DNA of 21,453 nt. Source: CAYPXJ01 sp964414595. GTDB taxonomy: Bacteria; Pseudomonadota; Alphaproteobacteria; Rickettsiales; CAIJLX01. The notes below the pieces were generated by a model, which did not search any database, was not told the DNA's origin, and worked only from the letters and a program-made list of their open reading frames with translations. The stretch lies in contig CAYPXJ010000029.1 of NCBI GenBank assembly GCA_964414595.1, positions 1-21,453 on the forward strand, written 5' to 3'. A program made the translations under genes and the position numbers. Of this stretch, positions 7,013 through 13,639 are shown piece by piece. Within the stretch, counting starts at the first letter, position 1; each line of letters opens with the position of its first letter.

Positions 7013-7293
7013 TCTTTTTCCTCATGCTGAGAGGCTTGCATCAGTGCATGGCAGGCGGTGGCCGCCGCAATGGCCATGAAAATAACCAATAAAGCGATTT
7101 TGAGCCCGGAAAGGCCGGGTACCAATAACGCTATGCCAAGCAATATCAGCGGAGCGCCCGCGCTATCGGCCACGCCGGCGGCGTGAACACGTGTGATGAA
7201 ATTCGGAAAACGCAGCATCCCTACCACACCCGAAAGCAGAAAAAATCCACCCAGCGCCAAGCAGACATAAGCAAGAAAAGAGATGGTATCCAT
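7009..7293 (-). CDS. mrpG: Mrp cation/proton antiporter subunit G
   Basis: A 94-residue membrane protein of the MnhG/PhaG family. It has three transmembrane segments (about 5-25, 45-62, 66-85) and the family core GVVGMLRFPNFITRVHAAGVADSAGAPLIL. MrpG is one of the small subunits of the multisubunit Na+(or K+)/H+ antiporter in the inner membrane. Its ATG shares one base with the stop of mrpF (TAATG at 7293), and its stop overlaps the DUF4040 start by four bases. Confidence 0.92.
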   Translation of the reverse strand: MDTISFLAYVCLALGGFFLLSGVVGMLRFPNFITRVHAAGVADSAGAPLILLGIALLVPGLSGLKIALLVIFMAIAAATACHALMQASQHEEKE

Positions 7294-7559
7294 TACTGAT
7301 CTCCGTCACTTAAGTTGCGATAACGAAAATATTTGAGCAGCCCGATGGTTAAAACGAAATTGATAAGCCCGTACAGCAGGGCAATATCAAACGTATCGGT
7401 ATCGCCTGCGATCCATCCATACACGGCGATGAGCACCACCGTCAGTGTGCCAAATGTGTTGATAGCGAGAATGCGATCAAAAATCGTTGGGCCTTTGAGC
7501 GCGCGTATTACCATAAGCGCCATGCAAAGCAACGTAAGGCTGAGCAAAGCGATCATCAT
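7293..7559 (-). CDS. mrpF: Mrp cation/proton antiporter subunit F
   Basis: An 88-residue, three-helix membrane protein of the MnhF/PhaF family. The signature GPTIFDRILAINTFGTLTV is present, followed by YGWIAGDTDTFDIALLYGLINFV. It is a small structural subunit of the Mrp antiporter. It overlaps mrpE by four bases (ATGA) and touches mrpG, giving a tightly coupled E-F-G order that matches Mrp operons elsewhere. Confidence 0.92.
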   Translation of the reverse strand: MMIALLSLTLLCMALMVIRALKGPTIFDRILAINTFGTLTVVLIAVYGWIAGDTDTFDIALLYGLINFVLTIGLLKYFRYRNLSDGDQ

Positions 7560-8041
7560 TCGAATGTCTCCATGACACGGCGATCCATATTGCTGCCGGC
7601 GAGGCCGGGTAAATCTTTGGCCTGCAGCGCATGAATACGCAAACGGGCGGATTTGTTGCCCGCCGCTTCCTGCGCATCCACCGTCATGGTGCCGGGTGTT
7701 AAGGTGATGGAGTTAGCAAACGCTACCAAACCCGCCTCTTTTTGCGATAGCGGCGCGATCCATGCAAAACCGGGGGTTAATTTCGGCGAGACTTCCCATG
7801 CTTTTTTGCTGACAGTAAGGGCGGAGAGAAAAATTTCTTTCATCAGCCAAAGAGAATAGGGGATTATTTTATAAGCAAATGCCATATGCGCGCGCCGTGT
7901 GGCGAGTAATTGCATACGCGCCGAGATGAGAAGGCTCAGCATAATTGAAACCGCGCCGCATATGAGGAAAAACGGCTCTGTGTGACCTGACCAGATGTAC
8001 CAAAGCGCGATGAAAAAGATAACGTAAGTAAAAAAACGCAT
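7556..8041 (-). CDS. mrpE: Mrp cation/proton antiporter subunit E
   Basis: A 161-residue protein of the MnhE/PhaE family. Two N-terminal helices (FFTYVIFFIALWYIWSG and EPFFLICGAVSIML) are followed by the conserved cytoplasmic part with KEIFLSALTVSKKAW, ANSITLTPGT and IHAL. The open frame extends upstream to 8200, but the extra 53 residues run through repeat and DnaA-box DNA and are not family-like, so the ATG at 8041 is preferred; it has only a weak ribosome site. It is first in the E-F-G-DUF4040 operon. The large ion-translocating subunits A and D and the small subunit C are not in this window. Confidence 0.88.
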   Translation of the reverse strand: MRFFTYVIFFIALWYIWSGHTEPFFLICGAVSIMLSLLISARMQLLATRRAHMAFAYKIIPYSLWLMKEIFLSALTVSKKAWEVSPKLTPGFAWIAPLSQKEAGLVAFANSITLTPGTMTVDAQEAAGNKSARLRIHALQAKDLPGLAGSNMDRRVMETFE

Positions 8042-8057
8042 GGAATAACCATATAGA

Positions 8058-8092
8058 GTTGTGGGTCGATAGTCGATAGTCGTTAGCCGGTG
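8058..8092 (+). repeat. Heptad array upstream of mrpE
   Basis: Tandem 7-base units in phase: GTTGTGG, GTCGATA (8065-8071), GTCGATA (8072-8078), GTCGTTA (8079-8085), GCCGGTG (8086-8092). It lies in the mrpE leader and touches the first DnaA-like box. The period and unit form match the arrays downstream of dnaA, in ribE and around the S23 gene. Confidence 0.7.
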
Positions 8093-8332
8093 GATAAGTA
8101 CCTGTGCAAAACACTGTGGATGAAAAAAAATAACTGTGGATAAACTGTGGAATACGCTAGGCAGCGCCTTGATCAATTCACAAGCGGTATCATTCTCCAC
8201 ACCGCTGTGCGAAAAAAAAACCTTGCGGCGGGATTATTTTCGCGTAACTTTGGCTTTCTCTTGTTGCGCTACGGGGAGCTGCAACTGGCGGTTTCCCTGT
8301 ATTTCTGCAATAGAGCGGGTGTTTTATCCACA
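8089..8332. other. Candidate oriC or dnaA control region with DnaA boxes
   Basis: This is the divergent 329-base gap between mrpE and the rhodanese-dnaA pair. Exact TTATCCACA boxes occur at 8324-8332 (plus) and 8135-8143 (minus). One-mismatch boxes occur at 8089-8097, 8103-8111 and 8115-8123 (minus), and a weaker one at 8146-8154. One more near-match, at 8458-8466, lies in the rhodanese gene. An A-rich stretch (8121-8134) separates boxes and could help unwinding. No gene is seen here. Clustering by a dnaA locus suits an origin, but self-control of dnaA would give a similar picture; many alphaproteobacterial origins lie elsewhere. Confidence 0.5.
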
Positions 8333-8370
8333 CCCGGTAACGCGAAGCTTAAACCAGGTGAGAACGCACG

Positions 8371-8817
8371 ATGATGGCGACGGTAAAAAAGACGAGCGAG
8401 AGCTTCTCTTCCATGCCCAAAATTCACGCCATTACCGCACACGACGCCTGGACCATTTTATCCACCGAACCCAACGCGAGCCTCATCGATGTACGTACGC
8501 CGGAAGAGTGGAATACGGTCGGCATTGCCGATCTTTCCTCGCTTCAAAAGGAAGTGCAACTTATTTCCTGGCGAACGCTACCCGGTATGCAGGTGAATAA
8601 CGCCTTTGCGCAAGAGCTGACCGCGCGCGCCGCACCTGCCGCGCCCGCGCTCTTTCTTTGCCGCAGCGGCGCACGCTCGCACGAAGCGGCACACGCCGCC
8701 TTGGCGCTCGGTTACACGCATTGCTACAACATTATTGACGGTTTTGAAGGCACGCCAGGAGGCGCACGGAATCAGGCAGATGGCTGGAAAGCCCTATTAC
8801 CTTGGAGACAAGCCTGA
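8371..8817 (+). CDS. Rhodanese-like domain protein
   Basis: A 148-residue single rhodanese domain. LIDVRTPEEW (about 38-47) opens the fold and the active-site loop is CRSGARS with Cys97, which would carry a persulfide sulfur. GFEGTPGG follows near the C-terminus. There is no signal peptide, so it is cytoplasmic. AGGTGAG about 8 bases before the first of two adjacent ATG codons supports the start. It ends three bases before dnaA and is almost certainly cotranscribed with it, which is an unusual pairing. The sulfur donor or acceptor cannot be told from the sequence. Confidence 0.9.
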   Translation: MMATVKKTSESFSSMPKIHAITAHDAWTILSTEPNASLIDVRTPEEWNTVGIADLSSLQKEVQLISWRTLPGMQVNNAFAQELTARAAPAAPALFLCRSGARSHEAAHAALALGYTHCYNIIDGFEGTPGGARNQADGWKALLPWRQA

Positions 8818-8820
8818 TTT

Positions 8821-10308
8821 ATGCGCGAAGCTTTACCTCAAAACGATCTTCATCCTTTCGATGCTTACCAAAAAGCCTGGGAACGCGTGCTGACGCGCCT
8901 GCGCTTTCAGTGCGGCGAAGCAAATTTCAAAAGCTGGCTGCGCCATTTGCGTTTTGATAGCTACAGCCATGGACAAGTGACGCTATTTGCGCCGACACGC
9001 TTTATCCGCGAATGGATTTTATCGCATTACCGCGAGCAGATTCTGGTTTGCTGGCGCGAAGAGGAAGCGCGTGTGCATGCGGTAGATATTCTCGTGCGCT
9101 CGCTGACGACGGATAATGTGCCCGCTTCGGAAGTGCGTATGGCATCGGAGCTCAACGTGACGCCTACTTACGAAACACAGCTCACACTCGCGACGGAAGA
9201 AAATAACCCGGTTTCGCATGTGCCTGCAGGCATTACATCACCCAGCGTTATTGCGGATAGTTACGCGCGTATTCAGCATTTAAGCTCGCCGCTCGACCCG
9301 CGTTATACGTTTGAGAATTTCGTGGTGGGTAAGCCCAACGAACTCGCGCATGCCGCGGCGCTGAAACTCGCGGAAAGCGATAAGGTGAATCCCGGCTCCA
9401 ACCCGCTGTTTATTTACGGCGGCGTGGGACTTGGCAAAACGCACTTGATGCACGCGATCGCCTGGCATATTCGCAAGCATAATCCCAGCCGGATTGTGGT
9501 GTATCTTTCGGCGGAAAAATTCATGTATATGTTCATCAACGCGCTGCGCCATAAAGATGTGATGACGTTTAAGGAGCAGTTCCGTTCCGTGGATGTGCTG
9601 CTTATTGACGATGTGCAATTTATCAGCGGCAAAGATTCGACGCAGGAAGAATTTTTCCATACGTTCAACGCGCTGATTGACCAAAATAAACAATTAATAA
9701 TTTCCGGTGATCGCTCACCATCTGACCTGGAGGGGATTGAAGAGCGTGTTCGCTCTCGCCTGGGTTGGGGCCTCGTAGCCGATGTGAATAACACGACTTT
9801 CGAGCTCCGCCTGGGTATTCTGCAGGCGAAGGCCGAACAGATGGGCGTGGATGTGCCGAAAGATGTGCTCGAGTTTCTCGCCGGCAAAATTACTTCCAAC
9901 GTGCGCGAGCTGGAAGGCGCACTGAATAAGGTGCTCGCGCACTCAAGCCTTATCGGCCGCGCGATTACGCTGGAAAGCACGCAGGAAATTCTTTCCGATC
10001 TGCTGCGTTCGAAAATGCGCATGCTTACCATCGACGATATCAAGAAGCGTGTCGCCGAACATTGCAATATTCGCGTGGCGGACATGCATTCCGCGCGCCG
10101 CGCCCGCGCCGTAGCGCGTCCGCGTCAGATTGCGATGTATCTGGCGAAGAAACTCACCGCGCACAGCCTGCCCGAGATCGGCAGGCAGTTCGGCGGTAAA
10201 GATCACACCACCGTGATGCACGCCATTCGCAAAGTGGAAGAGCTTTCTCTTGCTGACAAGGCGTTTGCCGAAGATCTACAAGTCCTCACCCGCACACTAC
10301 AAAATTAA
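8821..10308 (+). CDS. dnaA: Chromosomal replication initiator protein DnaA
   Basis: A 495-residue DnaA. Domain I (about 15-100) holds NFKSWLRHL and the KH-like fold. Domain II (about 100-155) is a low-conservation linker. Domain III is AAA+, with Walker A GGVGLGKT (200-207), Walker B LLIDDVQF (Asp263, Asp264), sensor I ISGDRSPSDLEGI and an Arg-finger region ERVRSRL. Domain IV (about 395-495) binds DnaA boxes through ARPRQIAMYL (from 432) and the signature GGKDHTTVMHAI (Asp461-His462). Its start follows the rhodanese stop by three bases, with GGAG at 8804-8807. The protein is a little longer than the E. coli one. The stop lies at the edge of a large palindrome that probably ends transcription. 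Confidence 0.98.
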   Translation: MREALPQNDLHPFDAYQKAWERVLTRLRFQCGEANFKSWLRHLRFDSYSHGQVTLFAPTRFIREWILSHYREQILVCWREEEARVHAVDILVRSLTTDNVPASEVRMASELNVTPTYETQLTLATEENNPVSHVPAGITSPSVIADSYARIQHLSSPLDPRYTFENFVVGKPNELAHAAALKLAESDKVNPGSNPLFIYGGVGLGKTHLMHAIAWHIRKHNPSRIVVYLSAEKFMYMFINALRHKDVMTFKEQFRSVDVLLIDDVQFISGKDSTQEEFFHTFNALIDQNKQLIISGDRSPSDLEGIEERVRSRLGWGLVADVNNTTFELRLGILQAKAEQMGVDVPKDVLEFLAGKITSNVRELEGALNKVLAHSSLIGRAITLESTQEILSDLLRSKMRMLTIDDIKKRVAEHCNIRVADMHSARRARAVARPRQIAMYLAKKLTAHSLPEIGRQFGGKDHTTVMHAIRKVEELSLADKAFAEDLQVLTRTLQN

Positions 10309-10425
10309 ACTCTACTCGCTTGGGCATCTAGATTGATGTTCTGCGCTTCCGGTACTCACGTACAAAAACGTACGCTCCGTTCCGGTTCTCGAACATCTGC
10401 CTATCTGCCGCAAGCGAGCGAGTTT
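10307..10425. repeat. 119-base imperfect palindrome after dnaA
   Basis: Outer arms AAACTC..CGCTTG (10307-10322) and CAAGCGAGCGAGTTT (10411-10425) are near-perfect complements. GATGTTC (10335-10341) pairs with GAACATC (10391-10397), and the centre CGTAC (10359-10363) pairs with GTACG (10370-10374) around a six-base loop. It begins at the dnaA stop and ends in TTTTAT, so it may act as terminator or RNA stabiliser. It has the same length and centre as the palindrome at 12847. Confidence 0.75.
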
Positions 10426-10430
10426 TATCC

Positions 10431-10451
10431 TAAGCACCAGGCACTAGGCAC
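10431..10451 (-). repeat. Heptad array downstream of dnaA
   Basis: Read on the minus strand, three adjoining 7-base units are GTGCCTA (10445-10451), GTGCCTG (10438-10444) and GTGCTTA (10431-10437). It directly follows the 119-base palindrome. The remainder of the 10309-10592 gap holds AT-rich promoter-like DNA with a TGTCAT direct repeat near 10505 and 10515. Confidence 0.65.
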
Positions 10452-10567
10452 AGCACAAATTCACTAACCATTTGATATTTAACGGAAAAACAATATTACA
10501 AATTGTCATCATTCTGTCATATTTCGGGCGCAGTATGAAAATTAAGGAAATGGTAATCATTCCACGC

Positions 10568-10573
10568 TATACT
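10568..10573 (+). promoter_or_regulatory. Candidate -10 box for the 10593 gene
   Basis: TATACT matches the sigma-70 -10 consensus closely and lies 19 bases before the ATG; GAGG at 10583-10586 could be the ribosome site. No good -35 hexamer is seen at the usual distance. Confidence 0.35.
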
Positions 10574-10592
10574 GGCACAAAATGAGGTTTTT

Positions 10593-10850
10593 ATGGTTCA
10601 AGTCGCACACAGCTCAAGTTTTTCCGTCGGTGGTCAACTGGATGGCAATAGCCGCTCTTCTGCACTCGGCGCATTTTCACACGACGGCAATCCTCTAAGC
10701 AAAGCGCAGGAGCAGCTCGTTAATACCCTTATTACGGTTGGTAATGTAATGAGTCAGGCGACTTCTGCTGCGATGGATATTGTCAATGGTCTTGCTGGCG
10801 CAACCGGCCATGCGACACAGCGCACGAGCGGCAAAACTCGAGACCGTTAA
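10593..10850 (+). CDS. Small orphan protein of unknown function
   Basis: An 85-residue protein I do not recognise. It is rich in Ser, Gly, Ala and Asn, starts with a Ser-rich segment (SSSFSVGGQ), and has one central amphipathic helix (KAQEQLVNTLITVGNVMSQ) that continues into an Ala-rich helix (ATSAAMDIVNGLAGAT). The tail is basic (RTSGKTRDR). There is no signal peptide or Cys. GAGG sits a few bases before the ATG and a TATACT box lies upstream, which argues for a real gene. It converges on hpt with a three-base gap and no obvious terminator. Confidence 0.55.
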   Translation: MVQVAHSSSFSVGGQLDGNSRSSALGAFSHDGNPLSKAQEQLVNTLITVGNVMSQATSAAMDIVNGLAGATGHATQRTSGKTRDR

Positions 10851-10853
10851 TTT

Positions 10854-11489
10854 TTAATTTTCTTCCTGCACGGCCGCGATGAAAGGCAATTCGCGGTAGT
10901 AATTCGCGTAATCCAGACCATATCCCACGACAAATTTGTTCGGCACCGTAAATCCGACATAGTCCGGCACGATGCGGTGCGCGAGCTTGCCGGGTTTTTC
11001 CATCAGCACGGCGATTTTGACATCGCGCGCGCCGCGGCTTGCCACCAAATCTTTGGCATAAGCCAGCGTGCGGCCGGATTCCAAAATATCATCGACGATA
11101 AGCACCTTGCGGCCCGCGATTTCTTCTTTCGTATCGCTGTGGATCACGACATGGCCGGTGGATTCTTTTTGTTTGCCGTAGCTTGAGAGCGTGATGAAAT
11201 CGAGCTGCAATTTCACCTTATGGCGATGCAGCGCGCGCACCAAATCCGAGGTAAACATAAACGAGCCCTTCATCAACGAGATCACCAGCAGATCGCCGGA
11301 GGTTTTTGCGTAATCATGCGCGATATCCTTGGCCAGCATTTCAAGGCGTGACTTGATGATGTTTTCCGAAAACATCACAGAAATTTTTGTGCGCGATTCA
11401 AGTTTTTGAATGTTTTGACTGGCGCGTTCTTGCAGGCGCGTAATGTCAAAAATCTTTTTATCGCCGCCGTTATTACCGTTCTGAGACAT
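10854..11489 (-). CDS. hpt: Hypoxanthine phosphoribosyltransferase
   Basis: A 211-residue purine salvage enzyme that joins hypoxanthine or guanine to PRPP. The PRPP-binding loop VLIVDDILESGRTL lies at 129-142. The first conserved part SGDLLVISLMKGSFMF is at about 64-79, and the C-terminal base-binding part reads PNKFVVGYGLDYANYYRELP. The open frame extends 21 codons upstream but those residues come from the end of the zinc-ribbon gene, so the ATG at 11489 is preferred. The first 35 residues are an Asn/Gly-rich, probably flexible extension. It follows the zinc-ribbon gene by 16 bases on the same strand, suggesting cotranscription. Confidence 0.92.
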   Translation of the reverse strand: MSQNGNNGGDKKIFDITRLQERASQNIQKLESRTKISVMFSENIIKSRLEMLAKDIAHDYAKTSGDLLVISLMKGSFMFTSDLVRALHRHKVKLQLDFITLSSYGKQKESTGHVVIHSDTKEEIAGRKVLIVDDILESGRTLAYAKDLVASRGARDVKIAVLMEKPGKLAHRIVPDYVGFTVPNKFVVGYGLDYANYYRELPFIAAVQEEN

Positions 11490-11505
11490 ACGATTCCGTA
11501 AAAGG

Positions 11506-12210
11506 TTATTTCCGAAGCCAGCGTTCCCACCCGCTACCGATATCCATGACAATTACGTCATAATTTTTCGGAATGGGGCCGATGCGGGGTTCAAAATTGA
11601 ACGTTTCGCCCGGCGCTAGCGTGGCTTTGCCGGTTTCCAGCGTCAATTCGTGCGGGTAACGCGATTCGGTTTTGGAGTTGATGAAAGAAAAATGAATTTG
11701 CGGCGCGGGAATTTCTTCTTCTGCCTCATTTATCAGCACGCCTTTAATACCGGTGGCATAATCCTGCCCACGCTCTTCCACCGCGGCGAGTTCAATGCCT
11801 TTGAGCGCAGCGCCGTGTGTACGCGTGAAACCGAGAGTATTATAAAGGCCTGCCATTTTGGTGTGCATTTTGGGTTCAAACGCAATCAGACCAAAAGCAA
11901 TCGTTGGCAGTATCATGGTGAGGCAGGCCGCTTTCAACGCCATGGGCGTTTCAACTTTTTTACGCACCGCGGGCACAGGCGGCGCTTTGGGTTTTGGCTT
12001 AGGCTCTGCTGTGGGGGCGGCAGGCGCTGGTGCTGGCTCAGCTGCTGCGGGCGCGGATGCGGGTTGCTCAGCCTCTTCCGGTTTGGCGCCTTCCGGCATT
12101 TGTTTCCAGGTGTGCGCGCAACTGCCACAACGCACCATGCGGCCTTGGGGGCCAATGGCTTCCGGCGGAATGATGAATTGTGTCTGACATTTGCTGCAGC
12201 TTAAGATCAT
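11506..12210 (-). CDS. MJ0042-type zinc-ribbon membrane protein
   Basis: A 234-residue protein. The N-terminal zinc ribbon has two CxxC pairs: Cys5/Cys8 in CSKC and Cys28/Cys31 in CGSC. A Pro/Ala/Glu/Lys-rich linker (about 40-90) leads to one transmembrane helix (about 90-112, CLTMILPTIAFGLIAFEP), and then a periplasmic domain with a beta-rich look, like the DUF3426-type proteins of alphaproteobacteria. The frame opens at 12267, but the ATG at 12210 begins right at the zinc ribbon and has GGGGA upstream. Its role is unknown; the metal site may sense or bind a partner. It diverges from the ydcF-like gene, sharing a promoter region of 57 bases. Confidence 0.82.
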   Translation of the reverse strand: MILSCSKCQTQFIIPPEAIGPQGRMVRCGSCAHTWKQMPEGAKPEEAEQPASAPAAAEPAPAPAAPTAEPKPKPKAPPVPAVRKKVETPMALKAACLTMILPTIAFGLIAFEPKMHTKMAGLYNTLGFTRTHGAALKGIELAAVEERGQDYATGIKGVLINEAEEEIPAPQIHFSFINSKTESRYPHELTLETGKATLAPGETFNFEPRIGPIPKNYDVIVMDIGSGWERWLRK

Positions 12211-12267
12211 GAAGCTTCCCCGTGCGTGGCTTTTATAGTATGCCAAGTTGAACCGAAGTACAAACAA

Positions 12268-12846
12268 ATGATACGGATCGTCAAGTGGTTGATATGGCTC
12301 GTGGTGGTGGCGGGCCTGTGTTGGGGAATCGGGTTTCTCTGGTTTTTAAGCCAGATACCACAGGAACCGACCGCCGAGACGGTGCGCGCCGATGCTATCG
12401 TGGTGCTCACCGGCGGGCCGGAGCGCCTGAATGAAGGTTTGCGGCTTTTTACCGAAGGCCGCGCGCCGGCCCTGTTTATTTCCGGCGTGGGCCAGAAGGC
12501 GACGCTGGAAGAAATTCTGGCGAATACGCGTTACCCGCAAGCGGACGGTAGCGCCATCACGTTAGGCCATTATGCGGAAACGACCTGGGGCAATGCCGAA
12601 GAAACATCCACCTGGGTAAAAGAGCGCCGCTATCGTTCGCTGATTTTGGTTTCCGCGCATTACCACTTGCCGCGTGCGCTCACCGAATTTCGTTATGAAT
12701 TGCCCGATGTTTTCATCGAGCCACATCCTGTGCGCGCCGCACCCTTCGGCGATACGCACTGGATTTATGATACGCACGCGCGCCGCGTGATGGTGGTGGA
12801 GTATCATAAATTTTTGGCGGTTCAGGCACGGCGCTGGATATGGTGA
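12268..12846 (+). CDS. YdcF/ElyC-like DUF218 membrane protein
   Basis: A 192-residue protein. One N-terminal transmembrane helix (about 4-25, IVKWLIWLVVVAGLCWGIGF) is followed by the DUF218 domain, with DAIVVLTGGPERLNEGL, the acidic NAEETSTWV, VSAHYHLPRA and a Tyr/His-rich end. DUF218 proteins act in the cell envelope; some affect peptidoglycan precursor or polymer handling, but the reaction is uncertain. A GTG at 12226 opens the frame; the ATG at 12268 is preferred because the helix starts there. A plsC-like gene follows 125 bases later, across a palindromic repeat, and may be cotranscribed. Confidence 0.85.
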   Translation: MIRIVKWLIWLVVVAGLCWGIGFLWFLSQIPQEPTAETVRADAIVVLTGGPERLNEGLRLFTEGRAPALFISGVGQKATLEEILANTRYPQADGSAITLGHYAETTWGNAEETSTWVKERRYRSLILVSAHYHLPRALTEFRYELPDVFIEPHPVRAAPFGDTHWIYDTHARRVMVVEYHKFLAVQARRWIW

Positions 12847-12965
12847 CGCTCTACTATGCTGGCAAGCTTGCTTGCCGTTTTTGCGCTCCGATGCGCACGT
12901 ACTTTTATGTACGCTTACGCTTCGGTGCTCAAAACGGCATCGCATCTTGCGCAGCCTAGCGAGCG
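12847..12965. repeat. 119-base imperfect palindrome between ydcF-like gene and plsC
   Basis: Arms CGCTC (12847-12851) and GAGCG (12961-12965) bound a long imperfect hairpin. GCCGTTTT on the left pairs with AAAACGGC on the right, and CACGTAC and GTACGCT flank a six-base centre. It has the same length and centre as the palindrome after dnaA. It sits directly before the plsC start. Confidence 0.75.
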
Positions 12966-12970
12966 TATAT

Positions 12971-13639
12971 ATGGGTGCGCTTCTCTTTCAGATTTTCTTT
13001 CTTATTTGGACAGTCATGCTCGGCATACTCGCGCTGCCGACGCTGCTGTTGCCGTGGGGTTTTGTGAAGTGGCTGCCGAAATTTTGGATCGGCGGCATCT
13101 TTTTTCTGGCGCGGATTTTTTGCGGTATTCGTTATCGGGTGGAAGGAAAAATTCCCAAAGGGCCGTGCGTGATTGCGAGCGAACATCAATCGGCGTGGGA
13201 AACATTTTTCTATTATTATCACTTTGATGCGCCAACGATTATTTTGAAACGCGAGCTGTTATGGATTCCGATTTTTGGTTGGTATCTGGCCAAAATGCCG
13301 GTGATTGCGATTCATCGCGGCAGAAAGACGCAAGCGCTGAAACAGATACTTACGCAGGCGAAGAAATTACTCGAAAAAGATCCCGCGCGAGTGTTCGTGA
13401 TTTTTCCACAAGGTACGCGCACACTGCGCGGGGAAGCGTTTAAAATTCAATCTGGATTTTTTGCGCTGGCGAAGGAACTGCAATTGCCGATTATTCCCGT
13501 GACGCTCAATTCCGGTGAAATCTGGGGCAAAAAAACCTGGCGAAAAAAGCGCGGCGAGATTGTGGTGAAGTTTCATCCGACAATTGCTATGAAAAATAAG
13601 CGAGCGGTTCTATCTGCGCTTTCTAATTATTTCCGTTAA
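12971..13639 (+). CDS. plsC: 1-acyl-sn-glycerol-3-phosphate acyltransferase
   Basis: A 222-residue membrane acyltransferase that makes phosphatidic acid from lysophosphatidic acid. A hydrophobic N-terminus (about 5-30) precedes the catalytic motif HQSAWET (HxxxxE in place of the usual HxxxxD), the second motif FPQGTRT (usual FPEGTR), and PVTLNSGEIWG. Both variants are common in alphaproteobacterial PlsC. The frame opens at 12872, but that part runs through the palindrome, so the ATG at 12971, before the hydrophobic segment, is preferred; its ribosome site is weak. It converges on ribBX with the two stop codons overlapping (13636-13639). Confidence 0.9.
   Translation: MGALLFQIFFLIWTVMLGILALPTLLLPWGFVKWLPKFWIGGIFFLARIFCGIRYRVEGKIPKGPCVIASEHQSAWETFFYYYHFDAPTIILKRELLWIPIFGWYLAKMPVIAIHRGRKTQALKQILTQAKKLLEKDPARVFVIFPQGTRTLRGEAFKIQSGFFALAKELQLPIIPVTLNSGEIWGKKTWRKKRGEIVVKFHPTIAMKNKRAVLSALSNYFR

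Noticed and set aside
8042..8200. N-terminal extension of mrpE
   Set aside because: The extra codons run through heptads and DnaA boxes and do not resemble MrpE.
8136..8600. Alternative plus-strand frame of 154 codons before rhodanese
   Set aside because: It overlaps the rhodanese gene in another frame and lacks recognisable features; the region is better explained by DnaA boxes.
12872..12970. Upstream extension of plsC
   Set aside because: It is translated palindrome DNA; the hydrophobic start at 12971 fits the family.
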